Position numbers and translations under genes: made by a program. Positions 18,877 through 28,521 of a DNA stretch of 64,000 nt are shown here, piece by piece. The notes below the pieces were generated by a model. That model worked only from the letters and a program-made list of their open reading frames with translations, had not been told where the DNA came from and made no database searches. Numbering within the stretch: the stretch's first letter is position 1; the number at the start of each line of letters is the position of its first letter. Source of the DNA: Opitutia bacterium (GTDB taxonomy: Bacteria > Verrucomicrobiota > Verrucomicrobiia > Opitutales > Opitutaceae); NCBI GenBank assembly GCA_016187945.1, contig JACPIT010000005.1:1426001-1490000 (forward strand), given 5' to 3'.

Positions 18877-19745
18877 GTCCGAAAGGGGGCCGCGCGACGG
18901 GCCGCGGCGAGCAGCTCGCCGAATTCCGCCAGGCTCGGCACGACGAGGTCCGGCGGCGGGTGGGCGCGGGCGGCGTCCTCGGCCGTCGCCTCGCCGGTGA
19001 GGACGAGCACGCCGAGCGCGCGGGCGCGCCGCGCCATCGCGATGTCGGTGTAGATGCGGTCGCCCACCATCGCGACCGCTTCGGGCGCGACGCGGTGGCG
19101 GCGCAGGATGCCGTCGAGCATCGACGGGTCGGGTTTGCCGAAGACGAGGTTGGGCGCGCGACCGGTGGCGGCCTGGAGCGCGGCGCAAATCGAGCCGCAG
19201 TCGACCAGCACGGTCGGCTGGTCGGTCGGGCAAACGAAGTCGGGATTCGTCGCGAAATACGGTTGGCCCTGTTTCACCCACCACGCGGCTCGACAGAGGC
19301 GCGCGTAAACGAGCGTGAGATCGAAGCCGACGACGACGGCGTCAGGCGCATCGGCCGCGCTGTCGTCCGTCAGCTCGAAACCCGCTTCGCGGAATTGCGC
19401 GAGCATGCTCGGCGTGCCGAGCACGAAGAGCCGCCGGAACGACGGGTGTTGCGCGCGCAGGTGATCGATCACGGCGAGCGCGGAGGTGTGCAGCTCGTCG
19501 GCGCTCGCGGTCAGTCCCATCTTGCGCAGATGCGCGAGATAGTCGGTCGGACTTTTCGACGGATTATTGGTGAGGAATGTGTAGCCGATGCCGAGTTCGC
19601 GCAGGCGGGCGAGGAATGGCAGCGTGCAGGCGAAGAGCGTCCCGCCTTTGTAGATCGTGCCGTCCATGTCGAGGGCGACGTGAGTGATGCCGGCGAGACG
19701 CGTCGACACGGCGGCTGGAAGAGAAACTGGCAGCGGCGCAGCCAT
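18873..19745 (-). CDS. HAD-IIA (NagD-like) phosphatase
   Basis: GITHVALDMDGTIYKGGTLF...FLTNNPSKSP...VFGKPDPSMLDGILRR...AMVGDRIYTDIAMARRA. Confidence 0.92.
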   Translation of the reverse strand: MAAPLPVSLPAAVSTRLAGITHVALDMDGTIYKGGTLFACTLPFLARLRELGIGYTFLTNNPSKSPTDYLAHLRKMGLTASADELHTSALAVIDHLRAQHPSFRRLFVLGTPSMLAQFREAGFELTDDSAADAPDAVVVGFDLTLVYARLCRAAWWVKQGQPYFATNPDFVCPTDQPTVLVDCGSICAALQAATGRAPNLVFGKPDPSMLDGILRRHRVAPEAVAMVGDRIYTDIAMARRARALGVLVLTGEATAEDAARAHPPPDLVVPSLAEFGELLAAARRAAPFRT

Positions 19746-21049
19746 CAGGTCGCCTCCTCGTAGCCGTGCGCTTTGGCGGGCCAGGCGAGCACGAACATGA
19801 TCGTGCCCAGCGCGCCGATCGCGAGCAGCGCGCCGAAAGCGGTGTTCCAGCCGGCGCGTTGCACGAGATAACCCAGGCCCCAGCCCGACACCAGCGTGCT
19901 CAGGTAGCCGAAGAGTCCGGTGAGTCCCGCGGCGGTCGCGGCGGCGCGATTCGTCGCGAGATTTGCAGCGGTGATGCCGATCAGCGCCTGCGGTCCGTAG
20001 ATGAAAAACCCGGCGAGCCCGAGGAAGCCGATCGTCAGCCAGGGCGTCGTGCCGAGTTTCCAGAAGGCCAGCATCGCGAGGCTGCCGCCGATCATGCAGA
20101 ACACGCACGTGCGCGAGCCGCGGCCGCCGAAGACGCGATCGGTGACCCAGCCGGCGATGAGCATGCCGATCAAGCCGGCGATCTCGAATCCGATCACAAC
20201 CCAGCTCGCGTGTTGGAGCGAGAAGCCCTTCATCTCTTTCAGCAGCGTCGGGCCCCAATCGAGCACCGCGAACCGCAGGATGTAGACGAAGAAATTCGCG
20301 AACGAGATCCACCACAGGTGCGGGTTGCCGAAGACATGCTCGCGCACGAACGCGCGGTATTCCGCGGAACCCTTGTCCTCGCCAGCCGTTTTTTTCGCCT
20401 GATGAATTTCCGGCAGCCCGACCGAGCTCGGCGTGTCGCGCAGCATCCAGAACAGGATCAACCCCGCGACCGTGCAGAGAATCGCCGGCCCGTGGAAGCA
20501 CCAGCGCCAGCTCGCGCGCTCCACGATGTAGCCGCAGAAGCCCAGTGCCAGCCACGCGCCGATCGAGTGCGACGTGTTCCAGATCGACATCTTGGTCGCG
20601 AGCTTCTCGGGCGGAAACCAGTGCGTCATCAACCGGCAGCACGGCGGGAAGCCCATGCCTTGCACCCAGCCGTTGACCATCCACGCCACGCCGAGCAGCA
20701 GCACGCTCGAGCTGAAACCGAAGAACACGTTCGCGACGACCGAGAGGAGCAGCCCCGCGACCATGAAGTAGCGGGCGTTGGTGCGGTCGGCCCACGGGCC
20801 GTTGAAGAATTTCGAGAGACCGTAGAGCACGCCGTGCGCGGTGAGAAAACCGCCGAGCTGGGCCTTCGTGATGTGCAGGTCCGCCTCGATGGCGGGCATC
20901 GCGACGCTCATGTTTTTGCGGACGAAATAAAACGCCGCGTAGCCGAACATCGTCGCGATCAGCGTGCGCGTCTGCCAGTAGTGAAAACGTTTTTCCACCT
21001 GGGCGGGCGCTTCGGCGGCGGCGGCGGGAGCGATGTTCGAGACGGTCAT
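19745..21049 (-). CDS. MFS transporter, organophosphate:phosphate antiporter type (GlpT/UhpC-like)
   Basis: FHYWQTRTLIATMFGYAAFYFVRKNMSVAMPAI...GWVQGMGFPPCCRLMTHWFPPEKLATKMSIWNTSHSIG. Confidence 0.88.
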   Translation of the reverse strand: MTVSNIAPAAAAEAPAQVEKRFHYWQTRTLIATMFGYAAFYFVRKNMSVAMPAIEADLHITKAQLGGFLTAHGVLYGLSKFFNGPWADRTNARYFMVAGLLLSVVANVFFGFSSSVLLLGVAWMVNGWVQGMGFPPCCRLMTHWFPPEKLATKMSIWNTSHSIGAWLALGFCGYIVERASWRWCFHGPAILCTVAGLILFWMLRDTPSSVGLPEIHQAKKTAGEDKGSAEYRAFVREHVFGNPHLWWISFANFFVYILRFAVLDWGPTLLKEMKGFSLQHASWVVIGFEIAGLIGMLIAGWVTDRVFGGRGSRTCVFCMIGGSLAMLAFWKLGTTPWLTIGFLGLAGFFIYGPQALIGITAANLATNRAAATAAGLTGLFGYLSTLVSGWGLGYLVQRAGWNTAFGALLAIGALGTIMFVLAWPAKAHGYEEAT

Positions 21050-22434
21050 GCGGGGGCGCCCCAGGGGCCGGTCGGGGCGAAGAGGGTTTCGAGGCACCGG
21101 TCCAAAAGACCCGTGCGCACCGCGATGTCGAGCACGGTGAACCGACGGCGCAGGTGGTAGGCCCGGACGAAGCTCGCGCGGAGGCGCTCGCGAGTGAGGC
21201 CGATCTCTTCCGGCATTGTGGGCGCGCCCGCGAGCTGGAGGCGGCGACGGAGTTCGCGCGAGGAGACGAGTTGCGCCGCGAGCTGCGGACGAAGGTCGGG
21301 CCACAGCGCGATCGCGCGGAGCAACTGCGCGCGCAGTTCGTCGCGCGAAGCGTGTTTCGCGAGCGATTCCTGCACCGCCGTCTCGACGAAATCGGTGTCC
21401 GCGAACCGCCGGCGCACGTCGGCTTCGAGCTGCGCGCGATCGGGCCAGGCGGCGCAGCAGGCGTCGACGTCGAGTTGCTGGAGCGGGCGCGCGAGGAGTT
21501 GCTCGTAGAGCGTGGTGACGGCGAGCGTGGCGATGCCGACCTTGAAGCCATGGGACGGCGCCACGCCGGCGTGCGTGTGATGCTCCATGTCCCAGAGATG
21601 GCTGAACTGGTGCTCCGCGCCCGAGGCGGGCCGGCTGGACTTGGTCCACTGCATCGCGAAACCGCCCAGCATCAGCCCCTCCACCAGCGGCGTGACGGCC
21701 GCCGGCTGTCCGGCGCGAGCGCCGGCCGGATCGGCGAGCGCGGCCTCGAGACCGCCTTGCACGATGGTCCACGCGCGCGACTCGATCGGCTCGACGCCGA
21801 GGGCATCGGCGAGCAGCCAGTCGGCGCCGGCGGTGATCTTAGCCTGGAGATCGGCGTAGCCCGACGCAGTCATCTCCGGCGGCGCCCGACGAATGACGTC
21901 GATGTCGGCCACGACGGCGCGCGGCGCCGGGCAATTGAAGGTCTGCTTCGCTCCGCGAAACGTGATCGAAGCGCCGAACGCAGTGTAGCCGTCCATCGAT
22001 GCCGCCGTGGCGACGCACAGATAGGAACGGCCGGCGCGATGCGCGGCGAGTTTCACGAGGTCGTTGATCGTGCCGGACCCGACCGCCACCGGGACTGCGT
22101 CATGGAGCGCGAGCGCCTCCTCCAACTGCGCGACGAAACGGTGTTCGGCGTAGAGCGACGGATCGCGAAACACGAACGGCTCCGGTCGCGCCTGATCGGC
22201 GGCGAGCAGCTCAGCTTGGACCGCTTGCCCGGCGACCCGCCAGGTGGTCGCGTCGCAAATCACGATGGCACGGGCGCCGGGGAAATTTTCGCGGAACACC
22301 GCCGGCACGCGGGCGAGGATGCCGGCGCCGATCAGCAGGGCGCGGGTTTCGCGGGCGGAGCCCAGGGCGTCGGCGACGCCGACCGGGGCGGGTCGAATGG
22401 AAAAGGAGGGCGATACGATGGAGGCAGCGCGCAT
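21046..22434 (-). CDS. sn-glycerol-1-phosphate dehydrogenase (AraM/EgsA-like, iron-containing ADH superfamily)
   Basis: VAVGSGTINDLVKLAAHRAGRSYLCVATAASMDGYTAFGASITFRGAKQTFNCPAPRAVVADIDVIRRAP...HLWDMEHHTHAGVAPSHGFKVG. Confidence 0.85.
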   Translation of the reverse strand: MRAASIVSPSFSIRPAPVGVADALGSARETRALLIGAGILARVPAVFRENFPGARAIVICDATTWRVAGQAVQAELLAADQARPEPFVFRDPSLYAEHRFVAQLEEALALHDAVPVAVGSGTINDLVKLAAHRAGRSYLCVATAASMDGYTAFGASITFRGAKQTFNCPAPRAVVADIDVIRRAPPEMTASGYADLQAKITAGADWLLADALGVEPIESRAWTIVQGGLEAALADPAGARAGQPAAVTPLVEGLMLGGFAMQWTKSSRPASGAEHQFSHLWDMEHHTHAGVAPSHGFKVGIATLAVTTLYEQLLARPLQQLDVDACCAAWPDRAQLEADVRRRFADTDFVETAVQESLAKHASRDELRAQLLRAIALWPDLRPQLAAQLVSSRELRRRLQLAGAPTMPEEIGLTRERLRASFVRAYHLRRRFTVLDIAVRTGLLDRCLETLFAPTGPWGAPA

Positions 22435-22972
22435 AGGCCGGGTGCTCGGAAAACCAAGTCCCCGGTCGCGCCGGAGGCAAGGAATAAACAGACAGAATAT
22501 ATATGCGACAGTGGTAGGGGGGCGAAATTCCCCTCGCCCTGGCGCCGCTAGCCTTCGGGGTGGTTACTTCGGCTTCACGCCTGTCGTTGCGCCGTCTGTC
22601 CGCCGGCGGCGATGGCGCGCCGCGACGAAGCCGCCGGGCGAAGCGGGGGCACGACACCCGTGCGCGCTGGATCGCGCCGGGGAGGGCAGCGGTAGCTTCG
22701 GCCACGTTTGCCCGCGCCGGGCTCGCGCCGGCAGGAAGAGGGAGGACTGGCGCGGCTGCGCCCCCGCCTGGAGCCAGGGCATCGCTGAAGCGGGCTTGTT
22801 GCTTAATAGCCCCAATCGCCCGAAACCATCCCGTTTGCCTTAGCCGCAACGGCGCAATGGCCTCTTCCTTCCCTGCCGAGATTGCGCGTATCGACCTCAA
22901 TGCGCTTCAGGCTTGGGTCGCGGAAAGCGGGTTGAGGTCAACGCGCTTTACTCTCGATTGCGTTGCTCCGAC

Positions 22973-23947
22973 TTAGCGCGCCTTGCGTCGAGAGGGGAGG
23001 GGGCTGCTGGCCAGGAGGGCGGCGGCGCCCGACTCGTCGATCACGAGCCCCCCGATGAGCTTTCCCCGGACGGCAGCCGCGATGGCGCCGGAGCGATCGT
23101 TGCCGGAGACGACGCCGACGGTCTGGGGAATCTTGCGCAACTGCGCGAGGTCGGCGCTCATCACCTGATCGCGCCAATCCGTGTCGCACTCCTCGCCATT
23201 CTTGTCGAAGAACCGGCCGCACACTTCGCCGACCGCGCCGGCCTCGCGGAGCTCCTGGATGTCGTCCGGGCTGAGCACGCCGCGTTCGACGAACACCGAG
23301 TTCTCCAGCGTGCCAAGACCGACGATGGCGACTTGCGCGCGATCGAGGTGGTCGTGCACGGCGCGCACCTGCGGCAGCTTGAGCAGCGTGTCGCGCGTGC
23401 GCTTTTCGGGGATGTAGGCGGGCGCGTTGAGAGCGAGAAAGCTGCCGCCGAGCCGCTGCGCGACGACGCGACCGACTTCCTGGGCGTCGAACGCGCTGAC
23501 GCTGGAATCGACGCTGCCCATGGCCTGGACGATCGTGAGCGCCTTGTTACGCGCTTCGGGGAGGTGATGCACGAGTTCGTGAATGGTCCGTCCGCCCGCG
23601 ATGGCGACGACGTCGCCCGGCTTGATCAGCGCGTTGAGGGCATCGGCGGCGAAATGTCCGACCGCCTTGCGCAGGTCGGTGTTCGTGAAGCCCTCGACCG
23701 TTTTGATGACCACGACGGTGCCGAGACCGAAGCGGGCGCGGATTTGCGCTTCCAGCTCGGTGTGGCGCGGCTCGTAGTCGGCCACCGTGATGCGAACGAT
23801 GCCGCGCTCGCGCGCGAGCGCGAGGAGGCGGGAAACCTTCGCTTGCGAGACTTTGACGAACTTGGCCACCTCGTTCTGGCCGAGGCCATCGATGTAGTAG
23901 AGGCGGGCCGCGAGGCGGAGGCGGTCGTCGGAATAGAGATTCGGCAT
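22973..23947 (-). CDS. SorC-family sugar-binding transcriptional regulator
   Basis: MPNLYSDDRLRLAARLYYIDGLGQNEVAKFVKVSQAKVSRLLALARERGIVRI (HTH) plus sugar-binding domain; a longer start at 24088 (MKKTRTSPPVK...) is possible. Confidence 0.9.
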   Translation of the reverse strand: MPNLYSDDRLRLAARLYYIDGLGQNEVAKFVKVSQAKVSRLLALARERGIVRITVADYEPRHTELEAQIRARFGLGTVVVIKTVEGFTNTDLRKAVGHFAADALNALIKPGDVVAIAGGRTIHELVHHLPEARNKALTIVQAMGSVDSSVSAFDAQEVGRVVAQRLGGSFLALNAPAYIPEKRTRDTLLKLPQVRAVHDHLDRAQVAIVGLGTLENSVFVERGVLSPDDIQELREAGAVGEVCGRFFDKNGEECDTDWRDQVMSADLAQLRKIPQTVGVVSGNDRSGAIAAAVRGKLIGGLVIDESGAAALLASSPLPSRRKAR

Positions 23948-24099
23948 GGTGAGAGAAAGGATGGAGTCCGGGTGGCGGGGAGGCGTTGCTAAGTTGGGCG
24001 GGGTTGCCGGCGATGTCGATGCCGGGTCGGCGGCGGGCGGCGGGCCCGGTGCGGGCTTGACAGGCGGGCTCGTTCTCGTCTTTTTCATTTGAATCAGAA

Positions 24100-24119
24100 T
24101 GCTGAATAGAAATTCAGCA
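24100..24119. promoter_or_regulatory. Perfect 8-bp inverted repeat TGCTGAAT-AGAA-ATTCAGCA, candidate regulator operator
   Basis: Direct reading of sequence; lies between SorC-type regulator and the divergent TonB receptor. Confidence 0.5.
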
Positions 24120-24327
24120 AGCCTGAAATACCCCCATGACCCCAAAAAAACCTGCCGGCCGGCGCGGATGCCGCGCGGGCCTCCTCCGACGGCCCCCCGG
24201 GCCGGTTGCGCGGTTTCTTATCTGGATTCCGCCGCTCCCCGCCCGGCCGTCACCGAATCTTAACCTCGCGGCGCGCTTTCGGGTTTGTCTGCCCGCGGGC
24301 CGTTCGAGTGGGCTGTGAATACAGCAC

Positions 24328-27300
24328 ATGAATAAACATTCACCCTCCTTGATTCCGGAATCGCTTTCTCTCATGCTCCACGTCCTCCGTCACCGTCTCC
24401 GTCGTTGCCTCGGCTCGAAGCCGATTCTGTCCCTGGCCTTCGCTCTGCCGTTTCTCGTTGCGCAGCCGCTTGCGGCCCAGAATGCCGCCACCGGCAGCGT
24501 GCGCGGCCGGGTATTCAATGCCGCGACGCGCGAATACATCCGCAATGCCGAGATTCGCGTCGTCGGCACGCCGATCGTCGTCTATTCGGAGGACGGCGGC
24601 AATTTCATCGTCCCCGCCGTGCCGGCGGGCGAAGTCACGCTCGTGGCCAATTACACCGGTCTTCAGGAGACGAAAGCCGCCGTGAGGATCCTGCCCGCGC
24701 AGGCGGTGGCGTGCGACCTCACGCTGAACGAAAGCTCCCTCGCCGGCGCCGCCGCGAACGAAAAAGTGGTGCAGCTCGAAAAATTCGAGGTCGCCGGGAC
24801 GCGCAGCGGTCAGGCGAAGGCCATCATGGAACGCCGCGCCGCGACCAATGCCAAGAACGTCGTCGCGGCCGACAACTACGGCGAGCTCACGATGGGCGAC
24901 GTGGGCGAGTTCATGAAATCGATGCCGGGCCTCTCGCTCGATTACGTCGAGGTGGACACCAGCGCGGTGCGCATCGGCGGTCTCGATCCGAAGTATTCGA
25001 ACTTCACCACCGACGGCGCGCGCATGGCGACGGCGACCTCCAACAACACCGTCGGCCGCCAGAATTCGTTCGAGCAGATGTCGATCACCGGCATCGAATC
25101 GATCGAGTTCAACAACACCCTGACCGCCAACATGGACGCCGATTCGCCCGGCGGCTCGATCAATCTCCGCAGCAAATACGCCTTCCAGCGCAACCACCGC
25201 TCCGTGGTCTTTCAACTCTACGGCGTCGGCACCTCGGACGCCGACCTGAAGCGCGAGTATTTCCCCGACGACAAGAAGCACTCGCGGCTCTTCCCGTCCG
25301 GCCAGTTCGGCTACGCCGACATTTTCCTCGGCGGGCGTCTCGGCGTGGAGTTCAACACGAGCTACAACGCCAACTTCGTCCAGCAGGACCGCAACCAGGT
25401 CCGCTACAACTACACCGCGTCCGGCGCGACCGTCGATAATCCGAAGATCAACGACATCATGTGGCGCCCCGGCCCGAAGATGACGCACCGCGAAGCCGCG
25501 AACCTCAGCGTCGACTACAAGCTCACGCCCAACCTCGTCGCCTCGCTGCGCGGCACCTACTCGTTCTACGACGTCGAGTATGTGAACCAATACACCTTCC
25601 TCTACTCGCCCGTCGCGACCCAGCCGGCCGGCAGCACGATCACGCACGTCGTCGCGCAGCCGACCAACGCCACCACCGGGGCGACGACCACCGGCAGCAG
25701 CAGCCCGCGCCTCAGCACCGAGTATTCGCACCGCTACGCCGGCACCCCCGTCTGGCTCTTCTCGCCGAAGCTCGAATACAAGGGCGACACCTGGCAGGCC
25801 ACGCTGCGCGGCAGCTACTCCAGCGCGGAATACAACTTCCGCGACACCGCGAAAGGTTTCTTCCAGCGCACCGACAACTGGCTCACGCGCCTCGGCTTCA
25901 CGGCCGATCGCGCCTCGGCGGATTCGCCGACGTGGACGGTCACGCAGACTGCCGGCCGCCCGTGGGGCGATGCGACGAACTGGAACCGCGACGACGCGCG
26001 CGGCGTGAACATCCGCAACGCCGCCTCGGATAGCATCAACGAGCAATACACCGGTTACCTCGACCTGAAGAAGAGCCTCACGGTGCGCAACGCCCCGGTC
26101 ACGATCCTCGGCGGCATTGGCGCGCGCACGAACGATTGGAAAACCAACGAAGGCTCCTACAAGGCCTACACCTACGTCGGTCCCACCGGCAAACAGACGG
26201 ACACCGCGGCGGTCATCCCCGCGACGGAGAACTACAAGTTCGACTTCGGCCTCGACGGCAAGGGCGGCAACATCACTGCCCAGAATTGGCGCGCGGACAG
26301 TAATTACGCGACCTACGACATCTTCCAGCAGCACCCCGAATACTTTACGCCCGATACGAACGGCAACCTCACGCGCCAACTCCAGAACAACAAGAAAATC
26401 TCCGAGGAAATCGGCTCGGGCTACCTCGAAGGGCAGACGCGCCTCGGCCGCGCCCGCTTCGATCTCGGCCTCCGCTACGAGAAGACCAAGACGGCGGCGC
26501 TCGTCGCCGACGTTCGCCCCGACAAGGAAGTGGTCGCGGCCGGTTACGCGACGAACACCGTCGCCGGCATCCTCTACAAATACCACAACGGCGAGCAGAC
26601 GACCCGGCACGGCGAATACGACAACTGGTTTCTCAGCGGCGGCTTCAAATTCGACTTCACCAAGAAACTCGTCGGCCAGCTTGCGTTCAGCGATTCGATC
26701 CTCCGCCCCGACTACGCCAACCTCGGCGGCGTCACCACGGTCAACGACTCCACGCAGATCGTCACGGTGCCGAATCCCGAGTTGAAGCCCGAGCGGTCGC
26801 GCAAGTATTACGCCGGTCTCCAATACTTCCTCGAGCCGTCCGGCGTCGTCGGCGTTTCCTACTACAAGCTCGACGTGAAGGATCTCCAGCAAACCGGTTT
26901 CACCGTCGATCCCGAGGACGTCGGCTACAGCGCCAGCGATTATCCCGGCTACACTTTTGTCAGCGCGCAGAATGCCCCCGGCACCTCGACGACCGACGGC
27001 ATCACCTTTGAATACAGCCAGCAGCTCACGTTCCTGCCGGGCGCGTTCAAGGGCCTCAGCCTCTACGGTTCCGTCACGCGCGTCATCGCCGACGGCGTGC
27101 GCATCGGCACGCCGAACAAGGTGGCGAATTGGGGCGTGCGTTACCGCTACGGTCGCTTCAACGCCCAGATCAACGGCAACTGGCAGGCGGCTTCGCGGCT
27201 CGGCGCCGTGGGCGACACGCTGACGACGAACAACACCGGCATCCGCTGGCTCGCGTCGCGCGAGCTCTGGAGCATCAGCGCCAGCTACCGTCTGAACAAG

Positions 27301-27435
27301 CACCTCGAGCTCATGCTCGCCGGCCGCAACATCTTCAACGCGCCCTCGATCCAATACTCCAACGTCCCCGGTCGCATCTACCTCTACGATTCCTACGGCT
27401 CGCTGTGGAGCGCCGGTATCAAGGGCACGTTCTGA
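24328..27435 (+). CDS. TonB-dependent receptor with N-terminal carboxypeptidase-regulatory-like domain
   Basis: GSVRGRVFNAATREYIRNAEIRVVGTPIVVYSEDGGNFIVPAVPAGEVTLVANYTG; plug GELTMGDVGEFMKSMPGLSLDYVEVDTSAVRIGG; beta-barrel. True start may be 24373 (MLHVLRHRLRRCLG). Confidence 0.95.
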   Translation: MNKHSPSLIPESLSLMLHVLRHRLRRCLGSKPILSLAFALPFLVAQPLAAQNAATGSVRGRVFNAATREYIRNAEIRVVGTPIVVYSEDGGNFIVPAVPAGEVTLVANYTGLQETKAAVRILPAQAVACDLTLNESSLAGAAANEKVVQLEKFEVAGTRSGQAKAIMERRAATNAKNVVAADNYGELTMGDVGEFMKSMPGLSLDYVEVDTSAVRIGGLDPKYSNFTTDGARMATATSNNTVGRQNSFEQMSITGIESIEFNNTLTANMDADSPGGSINLRSKYAFQRNHRSVVFQLYGVGTSDADLKREYFPDDKKHSRLFPSGQFGYADIFLGGRLGVEFNTSYNANFVQQDRNQVRYNYTASGATVDNPKINDIMWRPGPKMTHREAANLSVDYKLTPNLVASLRGTYSFYDVEYVNQYTFLYSPVATQPAGSTITHVVAQPTNATTGATTTGSSSPRLSTEYSHRYAGTPVWLFSPKLEYKGDTWQATLRGSYSSAEYNFRDTAKGFFQRTDNWLTRLGFTADRASADSPTWTVTQTAGRPWGDATNWNRDDARGVNIRNAASDSINEQYTGYLDLKKSLTVRNAPVTILGGIGARTNDWKTNEGSYKAYTYVGPTGKQTDTAAVIPATENYKFDFGLDGKGGNITAQNWRADSNYATYDIFQQHPEYFTPDTNGNLTRQLQNNKKISEEIGSGYLEGQTRLGRARFDLGLRYEKTKTAALVADVRPDKEVVAAGYATNTVAGILYKYHNGEQTTRHGEYDNWFLSGGFKFDFTKKLVGQLAFSDSILRPDYANLGGVTTVNDSTQIVTVPNPELKPERSRKYYAGLQYFLEPSGVVGVSYYKLDVKDLQQTGFTVDPEDVGYSASDYPGYTFVSAQNAPGTSTTDGITFEYSQQLTFLPGAFKGLSLYGSVTRVIADGVRIGTPNKVANWGVRYRYGRFNAQINGNWQAASRLGAVGDTLTTNNTGIRWLASRELWSISASYRLNKHLELMLAGRNIFNAPSIQYSNVPGRIYLYDSYGSLWSAGIKGTF

Positions 27436-27529
27436 TTTCTGCAGGGCGTGGCGGTCGAGAGGCCCCATGCCCTTTTTTTTCCGCGCCTGCACGCGCACGT
27501 TTGTCGTCTCCTCCTCAACCCCTATCGCC

Positions 27530-28459
27530 ATGACACGCACTCTTTCTTCCCTCGCCACCCTGCTTTCTTTTCTCGCGCTTCCGCTCGCGGCCAGCGCCGC
27601 CTACTACAACACCTACACGACCCTCGCCACGCTCCCCAACGCCAACAACTGCTACGCCACGCAGGGCTTCGACACCGGGAGCACCTACGCCTACAGCGCC
27701 AAAGTCAGCAGCGATAACGCGCGCGCCATCCTCTTGCGCACGAGCAAGAGCGACGGCTCGACGACGTTGATGACCAACGGCGACAACGGCACGACGTATT
27801 GCACCTACCTCGATCACGCCAACGACCTCACGCTCTCCAGCATCGACGGCGGCACCTACATGTTCGTGACGACGATGACGCAGGGCAGCCTCAGTCTGGT
27901 GAAACTCCAGTATAGCGGTGCGACCTACTACAAGGTCGGCAACTTCACTCTGAGTTACAACGGGAACAACGTCTCGATGTCCGGCATCAAGAAGATCATG
28001 GCCGATACGGCCAACGACTACTTCCTCTTCAAAAGCGGTCTGAATTACTACTGGGGCACCGTGCCGAAGAACTCGAACAGCGGGACGATCAACCTGACCT
28101 TCGGCTTCACGATCAACATCGTCGACGCGCTGGTGAACGGCAGCAAGGTGTCCAACATCACGAGCTACACCGGCCAGGGCATCGGCTACTCGTTTGCGAA
28201 CGACCGACTGTTCGTCCCGCTGACGTATCAGAACGTCAGCATCGTGCTGGTGTATGAAAATATCACGACCGCCTCCGGCACGATCACGTCGAACCCGAAT
28301 CTCTCCTTCCGCATCACGTCGAGCACCTACTCCGATCTGTTCGAGATCGAGTCCTGCGCGGTCGAGGACGGGAAACTCTACTTCAACTGCAACCGTCGCA
28401 CCGATCCGAACGACACCGCCCACGACGCGGTGTGCTATTTCAACGGTTACGTCGACTAG
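27530..28459 (+). CDS. Secreted protein, possible helveticin-J-like / beta-propeller family
   Basis: ATG 27530 MTRTLSSLATLLSFLALPLAASAA signal peptide; repeated beta-rich segments; DHANDLTLSSIDGGTYMFVTTM and a C-terminal IESCAVEDGKLYFNCNRR. Family assignment is by eye only. Confidence 0.6.
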   Translation: MTRTLSSLATLLSFLALPLAASAAYYNTYTTLATLPNANNCYATQGFDTGSTYAYSAKVSSDNARAILLRTSKSDGSTTLMTNGDNGTTYCTYLDHANDLTLSSIDGGTYMFVTTMTQGSLSLVKLQYSGATYYKVGNFTLSYNGNNVSMSGIKKIMADTANDYFLFKSGLNYYWGTVPKNSNSGTINLTFGFTINIVDALVNGSKVSNITSYTGQGIGYSFANDRLFVPLTYQNVSIVLVYENITTASGTITSNPNLSFRITSSTYSDLFEIESCAVEDGKLYFNCNRRTDPNDTAHDAVCYFNGYVD

Positions 28460-28521
28460 TCCGCTCGCGCTCTCGACGGTGGTGCTCCCGCCATCCGTCC
28501 GGTCTCCACTCTCCACCGCCA

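Noticed and set aside
22500-22560. Possible cobalamin-riboswitch-like 'CCACTGTCGC' motif on the minus strand
   Set aside because: Only a few bases match the conserved box; no supporting flanking elements could be recognised and the downstream genes are not B12-related.
22211-22976. Small ORFs in the 22.2-22.98 kb gap
   Set aside because: Arg/Pro/Ala-rich translations on both strands, no homology signal, overlapping several inverted repeats; treated as noncoding.
24340-27558. 1072 aa minus-strand ORF
   Set aside because: Antisense to a clear TonB-dependent receptor; composition (Val/Gly/Arg/Asp repeats) typical of a GC-codon shadow.
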